DNA of 64,000 nucleotides, taken from Periglandula ipomoeae IasaF13. Lineage: Eukaryota; Ascomycota; Sordariomycetes; Hypocreales; Clavicipitaceae. Shown one piece after another: positions 47,501 through 57,993 of this stretch (positions are counted from its first letter, which is position 1; each line of letters opens with the position of its first letter). The stretch is from assembly GCA_000222875.2 (NCBI GenBank), contig AFRD01000058.1, positions 45,616 through 109,615 of the forward strand, written 5' to 3'. The notes beneath the pieces are model-generated. The model had not been told where the DNA came from, searched no databases, and saw only the letters and a program-made list of their open reading frames with translations. The position numbers and the translations under genes were made by a program.

Positions 47501-48365
47501 CTCTGCGGCACAGATCCGTGGTGACCACCTCGCCATTGAGCCATAGCGACTTGAGATCAGGGAGAGTCTCGGCGAGAGAGGATTGGCGAGCCAAAACCGT
47601 CGCCAGAAGGGTTGGGGTCATCAAAGTGTCGGTGATTTTTCGAGCTGCCAAATATTCGACCAGAAGCTCCGGATCGTAGCTTGCGGTGTCGGGGACCGCT
47701 ACAGTGGTGGCGCCACGCAGCAGCGGGCGCAGCATCTCCCAGGTGAAGAAGACATTGCAAGCGACCCGGTCGCCAGGCTGGAGGTCGCTCAAACCAAATC
47801 GTAGGTTATATGAGCAGACAGAGGCTCTGTGAGGATTAGCAATACCCTTGGGCTTGCCAGTTGTGCCGGAAGAGTATGAGACGAAGGCGAGCCTGTCGAG
47901 GTCGTCGTCTGCGGGCAACGGAGGCTTGGGCTCTGCGAGAATCGGCTCGTGTGCGCCTACCGTCATGTCGGGCTGGTCCACGGCGATGACGGGAATATTG
48001 ACGTGTGTCAAGTTTCCAGCGTGTGCTTTCTGTGTTAAGATGACGGTAGGCTTCGCATCGTCAATGACGTCGCGAAGAAGAGCGGCGGGATAAGCCAGCT
48101 CAAGCACCAAGTAGGCACCACCTGCTCGAAGAGCCGCCAGCGAAGCGATGACATTATCTGCGCTCCTGTTCATCAGCACACCCACCAGACAGTCGCGGCC
48201 GACGCCATATTGGCGAAGGCGATCTGCCAATGCCCAGGTCTCGCTGTCGAGCTCGGCGTATGTGAGGGTTCGCTTCTCATCCTCCAGGGCGGTGGCCTGC
48301 GGGGTGGCCTGGGCCTGCTGCTCAAAGAGCGCGGCCAAATCTTTCGTCGTGTCAATTTTGGACAT
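44511..48365 (-). CDS. ATRR: NRPS-like carboxylic acid reductase (glycine betaine reductase type)
   Basis: One intronless frame of 1284 residues with four domains. Adenylation (about 15-520): AFVSYSSGTTGKPKGIANPH, VYSASETHEV, MYRTGDMARI. Thiolation (about 545-620): HTFFDLGGHSLTLADL with the phosphopantetheine Ser. Thioester reductase R1 (about 655-1010): ILLTGATGYLGAFLLKSLL, VHHVSTNGVL, LPDGYGQTKW. Second SDR-type reductase R2 (about 1045-1275): VVVITGASSGIGAAVAAKLA, SCAGVMYF, VYSASKFFVEATL. This A-T-R1-R2 order matches the fungal ATRR described as reducing glycine betaine, via betaine aldehyde, to choline. Substrate here is by homology; the aromatic pocket residues have not been compared. 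No condensation domain. ATG at 48365; frame undamaged over 3.85 kb, unlike many neighbours. Confidence 0.9.
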   Translation of the reverse strand: MSKIDTTKDLAALFEQQAQATPQATALEDEKRTLTYAELDSETWALADRLRQYGVGRDCLVGVLMNRSADNVIASLAALRAGGAYLVLELAYPAALLRDVIDDAKPTVILTQKAHAGNLTHVNIPVIAVDQPDMTVGAHEPILAEPKPPLPADDDLDRLAFVSYSSGTTGKPKGIANPHRASVCSYNLRFGLSDLQPGDRVACNVFFTWEMLRPLLRGATTVAVPDTASYDPELLVEYLAARKITDTLMTPTLLATVLARQSSLAETLPDLKSLWLNGEVVTTDLCRRAFAALPAVRLLNVYSASETHEVAAGDIKTFIDYEARVCPVGPPMDPESIYILDEAGNRVDVGTSGELYVGGQMLARGYLNLPETTAKSFQMDPFSTAVDARMYRTGDMARIFPSGLLEITGRVGGMIKTRGYTVQPGAVETTIVKHLAVRACAVVARGDGLDKQLVAYVVPDKGEVRSRTVLVIDESGYSPVARRALSDHLAHYMIPTLWVELDALPTHDVSGKTDLKVLPPPPSPKTPTVNAKKEKDTRIKMDTIIKMWAASLNIPASAISQSHTFFDLGGHSLTLADLAGRLTRTFGFPVPLAPLAGTPTLEGHLEAVRAARDGHTAAVQADLSAVLAADAALPDDIKGDGKPMCRLNDAETILLTGATGYLGAFLLKSLLESTSAQILCLIRFTDPNFDCRPAGIARIRKNLIDQGIWNDAMLEQMEVVPGNLARNRLGLSPEAFSELASRVDVIVHAAATVNLVYPYAALRNANVGGTREILRLAARGGATVHHVSTNGVLPPSKTSWTEEAMLDIKDVPTKLPDGYGQTKWVAETLVYEAGRRGMHVKVYRPGTISGHSVTGATNTYDLLNALIIESLHLGYAPQVDGWLAEMTPVDFVSQAIVTLANHPCTKQKLYHLGDPKPVTAENVFQNLEALGYPTKRLPWDDWVALWKEKRGSGRGGDDPFTVGILRGGMPTVDTLELVTILDDGATQPALDLYGVSRPKIDRNLWETYARHFFARGWLPRPPLRLKVNGVHTAKQGRLAGRVVVITGASSGIGAAVAAKLAGEGAHIVLAARRTDELEKVKAKLSSSAGKILIHKTDVSSKEQVQSLVDTTVEKLGPIDILVSCAGVMYFTMMANCQADEWERTVDINCKGLLHCLSTTLPSFLERKTGHIVAISSDAGRAAFPGLGVYSASKFFVEATLRSLRLETVGSGLRVTTIQPGNVDTGLLNISTDAEALKKYGEPTGAKVLDAEDIAGAILYAVTQPEHVAVNELLIEPRDEPAVTA

Positions 48366-50315
48366 TTTTCTAGTGACGACTCTTGTGTGCTGTGATCAAT
48401 TGATGGCCCAACGAGGTTATCGTCGAGTCGTAGACGGAAAACACGTCTCTAGTAGCTCGCCGCAACCGTTGGCAGGCACTTCGTCACCGCTACGTCGTGG
48501 GCGTGGGACACTGGCGTCAATTGGAGTTTTTACTCTCCGAAATTCAAGACAAGACACGCAGAGTCAAAAGACAACCCCAGAGACAACTCGACACACCGTG
48601 AATGAAGGGAAGGGTTCGAGAGGGGGTGGGAGAGCAGAGAATGGGACACGCGACACATTTTATCTATCAATACGAGGACGAGCTGCACTGCCATGTGAAA
48701 GCAATAATACTAGACTCGAATCATTTTGGGACTCGGTCTAGCGAGCATCCACTCGAGTTAGTTCTGGAGTAGGCCCAGGATTCGTGTGGGCGAGAGAACG
48801 GTTGGTCGGTCTGGCAAAGACACTGGAGGATTGCCCAGCATTTGGTGGCATCGCGGGCCAGTAGAAATGCGGCGATGAGTCCATGGCATTCGAGGCGGCG
48901 ACTTTGTGGATTCGCATTCATTCATTCGCCCATTGTGCTTGCTGGTCGCCCTAGACTAGACAGGAACAGCAAGCGGTCACACGAAGAGTCGCCCGATTGG
49001 GACGGCGGTGAGCGTCTGGTCGGATGCACCTTCCCTGCCCTGCCGCTGCAGCTGCACGAACATTGCATTTGCAGATTTTAAGATCGGAAGTTGGCTTGTC
49101 ATATTGGTCTTCGTCTTCGCGCTACACTTTCGCATCTCTTGTCTTCTTTCTACGTCTGGCGGAACTGCTCTCGTCACGTTGAAAGCCCATCTGCTCGTTC
49201 GGATCGCCCTCCTTCCCCCGCCCTTTTTTCTGCCGCTAGGAATCTGCCCCTCGCCGCGAACGGGTAGCATCGCACCCCATTCTCCGTACTCCGTAATATT
49301 GCTCCTCCCCCTCTACTCCGTCCTCGTACTTGGCTGGCCCTTTTATTCATGGTGGGGGAGGCATGGCTTACTGGGCCGGACCAGCAAGCGACCCTGGCCG
49401 GAAGCAGACCTCAACAAAAATAATCCATGTCTGTTTGGTCCTTGGTCCCAGGGCTCTGGGCTGACAGTGACAGGCCACCGTTTTGCATGTGATGGTGTGG
49501 GAACTGGCTTAGGATGGCACTTGCACGCGATCAATTGCCTGCCAGGGTGGTGTATTGATGCTTTGAGTAAGTGCAGTCTGAGATGCGACGTCGCGTGGCC
49601 GTTTGGGGGTTGAAGAGCGTTTGGGATGATGTAATGTGCCGTGACTGTGTGCTGCTGCAGACTGGGAGAATTTGAGTGCATCGTGATGGAGCTACCCTAG
49701 GCTTAATTCGCCAAGGGTTTTACACGGCAACCAAAGACTTTCCGTGAATGCAAGCGAGATGATGAGCAATAATTTTCAGCCTAGAGCATCGATCGTAGTA
49801 TTGTTGCAACGGACGTTGTGATTCATTCGACGTAGCTGCGTGGATGGTTGCAATATTTTGTGTAGCGAGATTGCGGGTGTGTCGTATTTCTATAATGTAA
49901 CATCGTTAACCTGTAGCACGACAAATCGCAATTCACAACAATGTTTGAAGGTACAGAAACTGCGAATAATTCCTATTCAGTCATTGGAACATGTTCCCAA
50001 GTAAATTCCACCTTACTACCCGATTTACTGAGGCTAAGTGCACCCGTCGCTCACACGTAATTGTAATATCACGCATTGTTCATCACATATAATTACAAGT
50101 CAGCCAGAATGGCAACCTCAAGAAATGAATCGTGGCCATCACTCAGTCGAAACACAAAGCCAATCATGTCCAGTGGGTATCATTACTATAGACAAAGCCA
50201 TACATCCATACGTCCATCATCCATGCAATTCCAATTCATCGCCAATGCATGCAAGACGCCAAAATGCAACAAATAAATATACAAATACAATTCGATGCGC
50301 ACCCCTTGAAACATC
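48366..50315. other. Intergenic region of about 1.95 kb
   Basis: ATRR promoter and permease 3' flank. GC/CT-rich sequence at 49140-49340 contains long pyrimidine tracts (TCCTTCCCCCGCCC, CTCCTCCCCCTC) typical of fungal upstream regions. No gene or RNA recognised. Confidence 0.5.
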
Positions 50316-51842
50316 TTAAATCTCGGTTCGCCCCATGGACAAGTCAATATCCTCAATCTTGACCGTCTTGGTGCGGAAGAACAGCTTGTGACCAACGTAC
50401 AGCACCACAAACAACAGAATGCTGACGTATGACGCGAAAAAGTCGCTCGTGTTCCACTTGATAAAGACGGTGAAGCCGCTCGTGAGCAGAATCAGAATGT
50501 TGAAGAGACCGAACCAGCTGAGGTAGGGCTGGAAGGGGGCAATGTAGGGCAGCGAGGTGCGAGGAATGCCGCGCGTGGCGAGGACCTTCATGAAGCGCAG
50601 GTGGCAGATGTTGATGAGAGCCCAGACGATGAAGCCGGCGACGGCGGTGATGTTGAGCAGCCACTTGAAGACGGTGCCGCCGTTTTCCGAGAGATTGAGG
50701 AAGGCGAGGAGGCCCAGGAGCGAGCAGAAGGCGACGGACCAGTAGGGGGTGCCGTAGCGGTTGGTCTTCTTGAAGATGGCTGGCGCAAGACCCTCGTCGG
50801 CGAGAGCGTACAGGATTCGAGTGCTGGAGTAAATGTCGGAGCTGGCAGCGGACAAGACGGCCGTGAGCAAAACGGCATTGATGATGTCGGGGAGGACCTT
50901 GACACCAGCGAGCTTAGCGACAATGACCAAGGGAGAAGCAGAGCCGTTGGTGGCGCCGCTCTGCAAGTCTGCGTTGTCGTAGGGAATGTTGATGCCGACG
51001 AAGAAGACGGTCGCAACAAACAGGATGCAAATGCCCCAGTACGTAGACTTGATAGCCTGGGGAATCGCCTTGCGAGGGTTCTCCGTCTCACCGGCACCGA
51101 TGCCCACGAGCTCGGAACCCTGATAACTAAAGCCAGCAGTAACAAGCACGCTCCAGAAACCAACAAACTTGCCAATGTCGCCCTCGACGAGATACTCGCG
51201 GAACGCACCAGGGTACGTCCAGTACTTGAACCCAATGTACCCCTGCTGACCAGCACCGGCATTGATGCAAATCGCAAAGATGATAAAGCTAATCACTGTA
51301 ATGACTTTAATGCTGGAGAACCACATCTCCATCTCACCAAAGTACTTGACGGGGAAGAAATTGACAGCCGTGAAAATCACCCAGAAAATGGCAATCCACA
51401 CGCCGATGCTAATGGTCTCGTTCCAAAGTTGAATGATCAGACCCGCGGCCGTCAACTCCAGACCAAACGTGATGCTCCACGAGAACCAGTATATCCACCC
51501 CATTGCGAATCCCAGCGTCGGATCAACGAAGCGGCTCGCGTAGACGGTGAAGGCTCCCGCAACGGGCATGTACGCCGCCATTTCGCCCAGCGCCACCATG
51601 ACAGAGTACACGACCAGGCCGATGAAGGCGAATGCGATGAGCAAAGACGCAGGACCGGCATTGGACAAGGCGCCTCCCGTACCGAGGAACAGGCCCGTTC
51701 CAAAGGTGGCGCCGATGGCAATGAACTGCAGGTGACGACCTTGCAGCGATCGGGTCAGGCCCGATTGTCCGGCCTCGACATCGGCTTCGTTTTTGCCATT
51801 GGCGTCGTTGCTGACGCGGGGGGACTTTTCGTCGGACTGCAT
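50316..51842 (-). CDS. Amino-acid permease, yeast (YAT/APC) family
   Basis: Single-exon 508-residue protein with a hydrophilic N-terminus and about 12 membrane segments, the normal size for this family. Family hallmarks: RSLQGRHLQFIAIGATFGTG (first helix, substrate-binding unwound Gly region), GPASLLIAFAFIGLVVYSVM, ALGEMAAYMPVAGAF, GFSYQGSELVGIGAGETENP and DIYSSTRILYALADEGLAP. It imports amino acids or related compounds across the plasma membrane by proton symport; the substrate cannot be told. It lies 1.95 kb upstream of ATRR on the same strand, so it has its own promoter. ATG at 51842 is followed by MQSDEKSPRVSNDANGKN. The frame is intact. Confidence 0.9.
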   Translation of the reverse strand: MQSDEKSPRVSNDANGKNEADVEAGQSGLTRSLQGRHLQFIAIGATFGTGLFLGTGGALSNAGPASLLIAFAFIGLVVYSVMVALGEMAAYMPVAGAFTVYASRFVDPTLGFAMGWIYWFSWSITFGLELTAAGLIIQLWNETISIGVWIAIFWVIFTAVNFFPVKYFGEMEMWFSSIKVITVISFIIFAICINAGAGQQGYIGFKYWTYPGAFREYLVEGDIGKFVGFWSVLVTAGFSYQGSELVGIGAGETENPRKAIPQAIKSTYWGICILFVATVFFVGINIPYDNADLQSGATNGSASPLVIVAKLAGVKVLPDIINAVLLTAVLSAASSDIYSSTRILYALADEGLAPAIFKKTNRYGTPYWSVAFCSLLGLLAFLNLSENGGTVFKWLLNITAVAGFIVWALINICHLRFMKVLATRGIPRTSLPYIAPFQPYLSWFGLFNILILLTSGFTVFIKWNTSDFFASYVSILLFVVLYVGHKLFFRTKTVKIEDIDLSMGRTEI

Positions 51843-54755
51843 TTTTTTTCGTGTAGTTATTCAATCGTGGGAGAAATCGTCCAAGTGGAGAACAGAAGTT
51901 TTTCAACTCAGATAGACAAAAGCTACTCGACAATGTGAAGCCGAAGTAGCCAGTTCTTCGCAATCCCAATCTGCGATTGAACAAAGATGAACCCCTCACG
52001 AATCGAGGATCAAAGAAAAAAGTTTAAAGCAGGTGTGGGCGACGCCAAGTACATGTACGGGCCATCGGGGGGTGTTATATGGTTTCGTGGCATGACTAGT
52101 TTTTAACGCAGTAGTAAAAAGCGTAACTGTAACATCCCATCCCATCCGTCTTATCAGCGGGGACCCGCTACGAAAATCCCCATCCTTCGTTGTCCTCAAT
52201 CACTTTTTGACCAGGGACCAGACTCGATTCAGTAACGTAACTCCACGTGGGTACGGGCGGAAAGCGGCAGACACATTTTTGCAGTCACTTCAGTTGCGAC
52301 CGGTCGCCGGAGTTCTCTACTCAACTGGAATGGAAGCCGAAGCCTGCATGGAAACAAGCTAGCGCCAATCCCGCTCTCTGCAGATTTAGCCAGTGACAGA
52401 AAAAAATTGACCGGGTGCAGCCCAGCCAATTTTTCTTGCAGTGGCTCGGCGATTCCGCCCATGCTAGCGATGCACGCCTCAATCCTGCCAGCGCCAATCA
52501 ATCGCGGCAAAATACTACGTCTGGATCCCAGGTAGGCAAATCAGGAAAATTTTTAACAAGCTGCAGTTGTGCTTTAAAGGATTTATCCCCGGCTGCAATT
52601 GCCGCCACAGTTGCTTTGCCGGCGCGGCATACATTCAACGAGCGGCAGGATTCCCTTAGGCGATGGAAACGCGATTGAAAGAAAATTCTGGTAAATGACG
52701 CCTTCTTGTACCCGGTGCGACTACGGAGCCCTTGGACTCATCTGGTACAGTAATACCGGCGGGCGGGTTCTCCATCTCCATAACGTTTGGGTCCCCGCCG
52801 TCGGACGACGAGATAAGGATACTCGGAAATTCGGATGTTAATGGGCGATGGGCGGATGTCAAGCCAAATAAGACCGCTTGTTCCCGCCCGCGGCACTATA
52901 CTGTGCTGTCAATCTTTTGCTGTCTAGTCCTTGAAGCCCGGCTAGACACAGCTCCAGCTACGCACAGCTTAAAACGTGATGACATGGAGCGAGTCATTTG
53001 CCCACGCCCTTTGAAAACATGCATGCTTATTCTGTCCTGCCCTCATCCCCATGTCATCATTTGCAACCAAAATAGATGAAGAACGTCAGGAAACAAAAGC
53101 TCGGAGGAGTAAATCAGCTAACCCCCATCACAAGACCCACGATCGCCCATAACTAGCGCTGCGATCAACCACGATAGACGCTGTGGAGGGGGAATTTCCA
53201 TTGCATAATGGTAACATGGGCTGTGTCTCCTTATTACGGTGGATACATGGCGAGTTTCTTGACTCTGCGAGCTCTAGACTCCGGTTTTCCCCAGAATGGA
53301 TACCCTTTTCATGGAAGTTTAACTTCTAGACTGGGTATTTGTTCATGGGACGCTTATCGGTTTTGACTTGGAATTAGTAAGATTGCTGACGATGTGATGG
53401 GGATATGGGGTTAAGCTGTAATATTATATTCTGCTACTTTACGTCAATACGAGGGTGGAAACATCTTGGTAGACTGACCACTTCCGTTGACGTGCGTTGA
53501 CTATGGCCGGATACCAACGGAGTACAAAAATGGCCGGAATCTTCCCCGCGAGATGAGATCGTGGTCTCAGCTCCACTGGTGTAGAAGCTCCGATATCACG
53601 TCCGGTGCAGCTTGCTTTGACGAAGGCATCGCGGCGTTGGCTGTTTCACGGGATGGGCTTGGTGTCGGTGGAGTTGGCGACCCCCCCGGTCCCCGTCGCC
53701 CGATGCATGGGACGGTCAGCTCCGGGACTGTGCGGCCAGGGATGCGTAGGAATAGGTAGTTTGACGTCGCCCGCATTTTGGCATTGCTTGACGTCGGTGC
53801 GATTGCAATTGTCTTGTTCTTGCTCCGTTAGTGGCCGTGGACAAAGCTCATGTTTACTTCTCCCCCAATCGTTCATTTCATGACGGATTATCCTCACGAT
53901 ATTTGGTCTTGAGGACCGCCGGGATGACGATTGATAATTCACGTATCCTTTATGTGCATTTGAAACCCCTTATCTCAAGCTCTTTGGCTCTATGAGCTAC
54001 ATCTAGTTGATGTTCATGGGCTAAAAACGTCCATTTGTGTGTTGGAGAAAGTCAACATAGCCTGGAATCGAAAACTTCACAACGAGCCTTCCGTCACAAC
54101 GGGTACTGTTTAGTCCTGATGTTGTGAACGACTGTTACGTGATGGTTCTTCGAGCAGGTATATCAAGACCCATGACCCCAATCATGACAGGCAACGTGAA
54201 CATCATGTCACGACTGTGAAGATGCGTCACAAGAGTACAGACGAAGTGGCATTATCGGCGCATGTGGTCGGGTTACCGCGATGATAGCGCTCGTAGCCTT
54301 CCGTAGATGGATCGAATCGTGACTGCTGATTCCATAGGTGTCACGGCTTGCTACGGTCTCATTCAGCAGCCGACTCAAACGCTAGGACCTAGGACGAACA
54401 TACATGCGCATTAGAAGCTTCGTCTTATTCCCTTGAAACTTTGCTGTATTCGACCCGGACTGGCCATGTCCCATGTGCCGGTATTGCAGAGGCGGAACAC
54501 TGCTCTGGTTGGCCAGCGTCCCTAAAGAGGTACCTCCTGGATGCGTTATGTCAAAGTCATCGTAGGAAAACCCACTGGCTGTCATCACTAGGATTATTCT
54601 CACATACAGAAAATTACACTGGCTCGAACGCCGTACATTCCGTCCAACCGGTGTTCATCCACATCCACCCCTAGCATACTTCTTCAACTGCAGGGGCAAA
54701 GCTGACAGACGCACAAGTACAAAGCGTCAGCAATAAACCAGATTTAAGAAATACC
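51843..54755. other. Intergenic region of about 2.9 kb
   Basis: Largest stretch without a recognised gene. It holds the permease promoter (poly-T at 51843-51849 and a CT-poor leader). Open frames at 52415-52678, 52732-53079 and 53487-53942 on either strand show no domain, signal peptide or splice structure. Nothing else is recognised. Confidence 0.45.
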
Positions 54756-55337
54756 CTACCAAGGTCTACCGACATCCATTCGGCCTATTTGAGAGACAAC
54801 CAATATGCATTTCCCATTCAGCTTCGCCCGAAGCTGTCCACCCACCACAACTCGACCACTGTCAGAGAATGATTCGCAGCCGTCGCCAGAGCCAAACAAT
54901 GGTGTTACTGCATCGTGCATGTCCTGAACAGTTGTGCCCTGCTCCAGCTGACTCAGCATCGGTCTCCCTTGTTGTTCCGGCAGATTGAACGCGGCGAGGC
55001 CTGCAGCGCATCTTTGGCGTGGGTCTCCAAATAACTTCTTACGGCATAACAGGCACTACGGGATGCCATATATTGCCAATGTCTGAACAACTTATCGCCA
55101 TTCTTCTCGCAGTGCAGGTTTTGAGGGCAGCCTTGGGGGTCGTACTCCAACCCCGTGGCTGGAGATCTTTTCTCTCACTTTAGTCCATTTGTCGCAATAA
55201 AACCAGTGTGTAATCACATACCTGGCTAAGACCCCTGAAACATCGTCTGGATTTGGTAGATCCAGTCGGTCCTGGCGAGGCAGAGTGCTCCCGATTGCCA
55301 GTCCTAAGAGGCTGACTAGGTAAATGTTAAACAGCAT
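54756..55337 (-). pseudogene. Secreted cysteine-containing protein of unknown function, probable frame break
   Basis: Signal peptide MLFNIYLVSLLGLAIGS, then LPRQDRLDLPNPDDVSGVLA up to a GTATGT donor at 55280. A 55-nt intron ending in AAAAG (next exon from 55224) restores phase and gives SPATGLEYDPQGCPQNLHCE, NGDKLFRHWQYMASRSACYA and SPRSICRNNKGDRC followed by TGA near 54953. In another frame the strand continues MLSQLEQGTTVQDMHDAV, GSGDGCESFSDSGRV and LNGKCILVVSQIGRMD, which reads as the natural C-terminal half with two more Cys. One base gained near 54957-54962 would join them. If the break is not real, a shorter 108-residue secreted protein ends at the TGA. Family not recognised. Confidence 0.5.
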
Positions 55338-56446
55338 GTTGTCTTTTCCGAGGCGGGCTCTTTGACGGCGTTTTTGCTTCTCTTATTGTTCTGTTGCGCA
55401 AAGGAAGATAAACCTTATGTGGTGTCCCGCTGGAAAAAGAAGAAAAATTTGGCGGGCTTTCTGTCAGTTTAAGTAGCTCCATCCTGCCTCCGAGGAGGAG
55501 CATATGTTACTTAGAACCAGTCGAGACACGGCACAGAATCGCCATTGCCGAGGGCAGGACTCAAGGTAAACTTTGCGCATAGCCTCAAAGCTTCTTAGCA
55601 AAGGATTTATCGGCATAATCATACGTTCATCGAATGCGTGCTTCCTGCGTATCGAGTTGATGAAGGCGGGAAGCTGTTTGTGGACAATAATTGCCCGGAA
55701 ACACGGAACTCTCCCTACTATCCTCGGGCTTGAGATTCCTTGGCTTGCTCCTGTTTAAAAAATAGAACAATTCGCAAGCGCGCGTAGCTAGCCGTGACTT
55801 GCCCAATCCCGGGCTATAAAAGGACAGCACTATTAATCAAGGTGATTCCTTCAAGCAATCACCCGGGCGGGAGGACGAAAGGGTCCTAATTGAGTTTCGA
55901 GCGATTTTATTATAACTTGTAACATATAATGTTACTTGGCCATCCCTTGCGGTGCTGCACAGGCCAAAGTCTGAGCTTGCCCGGTGCTGTTATAATAGAC
56001 TCGTCTCGATCCCATCCATCGCCCGTCGAGCAGTGTGCTGAGAGTCAAAGTGTACCGGAAGTGCCCAACCCTTTGTTTCATCAATGGCGCTGTTTGATAG
56101 GGTTAATAATGCGATTGCCGGATTGAGTGAAGCGAATGTGCCATCAGCCCAGACGGAGCCGACCCCCAAGATGTGTGAGTGGCATACGGCTTTATCACGG
56201 CGATTGTAGTTTCGCGCGCGAGACAACTGCCAAATAAATTCACAGCAACGATACAACAGGGATGCAGTAGTTCGCAATTCATCGACGATGGTCGTGCGCA
56301 CAGAAACACTCAATGTTGGTCATCACGTGAAGTGCGGCCTTGTCTTCAAGGCTAACCGTGATGTTTCTCATTTCGCGACTTGCAGCTTGCGAGGCAAGCA
56401 TGAGAACTTCTCAACCGCAGTCCCATTAAGGCTCAATCTTGCTGCA
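55338..56446. other. Intergenic region of about 1.1 kb
   Basis: Divergent promoters of the secreted protein and the SRPK-like kinase. The minus side has an A-rich leader. No gene recognised. The kinase frame is open from 56288. Confidence 0.45.
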
Positions 56447-57993
56447 ATGCTTCGTTGTGCACACAACTGCGCGTTGCGGCGCTCATATTCTACTTGCAGC
56501 ACACTGCCCAAGACACTTCCCTTGGGCAAACTCATTGACGAGGAGCGAATACCGGGCTACAAGCGTGAAAACTTCTTCCATCCTAATCCCGGCGACATGA
56601 TTGGAAACCATTACGAATTGAAGGCCAAGATCGGCTGGGGATCGTCTTCGACCGTATGGCTTGCTCAAAGGGGACGGTGAGTGTTACTCCTTCATGTCCA
56701 GCTGTGCCGCGACTGACTGTGAGTTCCCAAACAGCTGGTGGAAGAAGTATTTCGCCATCAAGATAAATGTGAATAACTACCGTAACGGCGAAGAAACGAA
56801 AGAATTAGCAATGTCCGCTCACCTCGCATCTGGCGACAAACGACATCGGGGCTACCATTTGCTGGTTACAGCTGTAGATGATTTTACTGTCAGCTCTCGG
56901 CATGGACAACACCATAGCCTGGTTTTTGAGCCAATGCGCGAACCACTATGGCTGTTCAAGCGTCGACTTTCTGCTGGAAAGGTTACGCCGTCGACACTTC
57001 CTCTGTTCAAAATTTACATTCGGGCCGTTCTGTATGCTCTAGACTACTTGCATACTGATCGGCATGTCATTCACACTGGTAAGTTAGCCAATATTGGAGG
57101 TCGGAGTGCTGCTCGCTTGCTGATTGATAAATGCAGATCTCAAATTGGACAACATCCTCATGGCGTTTGAGCATGATTCTGTCATCAAGCGTTTCGTTGA
57201 AGGCCGGCTGGCAAATCCAATGCCTCGAAAAGTCATAGATGGTGAGCCCATCTATCTCAGTCACAATGATTTCGGTGACCTCCAAGCGGAACATCTTCGC
57301 AATATGGTTCACAAGATTGCCGACTTTGGGCTGTCGCAACGAGGAGATGGGGGAGGACTGCTCCTCCACCCTATACAACCCAACCATTGCCATGCACCAG
57401 AGGTGATTCTTGGAACGGGGTGGTCTTATAGTGCTGACATGTGGAACTTCGGAGTCATGGTAAGTCGGATACGCCTGAGAATTCGAAATAGCGAAGCTGA
57501 TGACTCGGTCTAGCTATGGGACCTTCTCGGAGACCGTGAGCTATTCCTAGGACGCCCCGGAGATGCAAAAGACACGAAGCAGTACAGCGCAGCTCATCAT
57601 CTCGCCGAAATGATCGCGCTTATCGGTCCCGTGCCGAACACTCTGATACAGCGACATAAAGACATGGCGCATTGGCGCTGGGCACCTTATATCCAGAATG
57701 CTAGAGGAAAGCTGTGCAACAATGTGTCAAATTACTTTGGCGGCCCATTCTTCGATGATGCTGGTAAGTGAGTCCGTATCCAGATCAGCGGACGTTAATA
57801 ACAGTCAGTAGGCCAGTTCATACATGCAGCATTGATCCCGTTTCATCGCAACTTGAAGGGTCAACTTCCGGACTGCATTGTCTCAGAAGATAAAGACCGG
57901 TTCTTGAGGTTCGTCAATCGAGTGCTGCGCTGGGTTCTGGGAGAAAGGGCGACGGCAAAAGAGCTTTCTCAAGATCCGTGGCTTCATTCTTGA
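56447..57993 (+). CDS. SRPK-like serine/threonine protein kinase
   Basis: Five exons: 56447-56676, 56735-57078, 57137-57459, 57514-57763 and 57812-57993, all phases consistent, 442 residues. The start matches SR-protein kinases: ERIPGYKRENFFHPNPGDMI, then the glycine loop KIGWGSSSTVWLAQ. FAIKI gives the ATP-binding Lys, HVIHTDLKLDNIL the catalytic loop (Asp; Leu replaces the common Pro after Lys), KIADFGLS the DFG motif, and CHAPEVILGTGWSYSADMWN the activation-segment end. The C-lobe ends with LSQDPWLHS. SRPKs phosphorylate RS-domain splicing factors, but filamentous fungi carry many divergent members of unknown role. The large spacer insert seen in classical SRPKs is short here. ATG 56447 was chosen over in-frame 56288; a mitochondrial-like leader (MLRCAHNCALRRSYSTCS) begins there. 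Confidence 0.85.

Noticed and set aside
50601..51938. Long plus-strand open frame opposite the permease
   Set aside because: It is the antisense shadow of the permease membrane helices; strongly hydrophilic mirror text with no domain.
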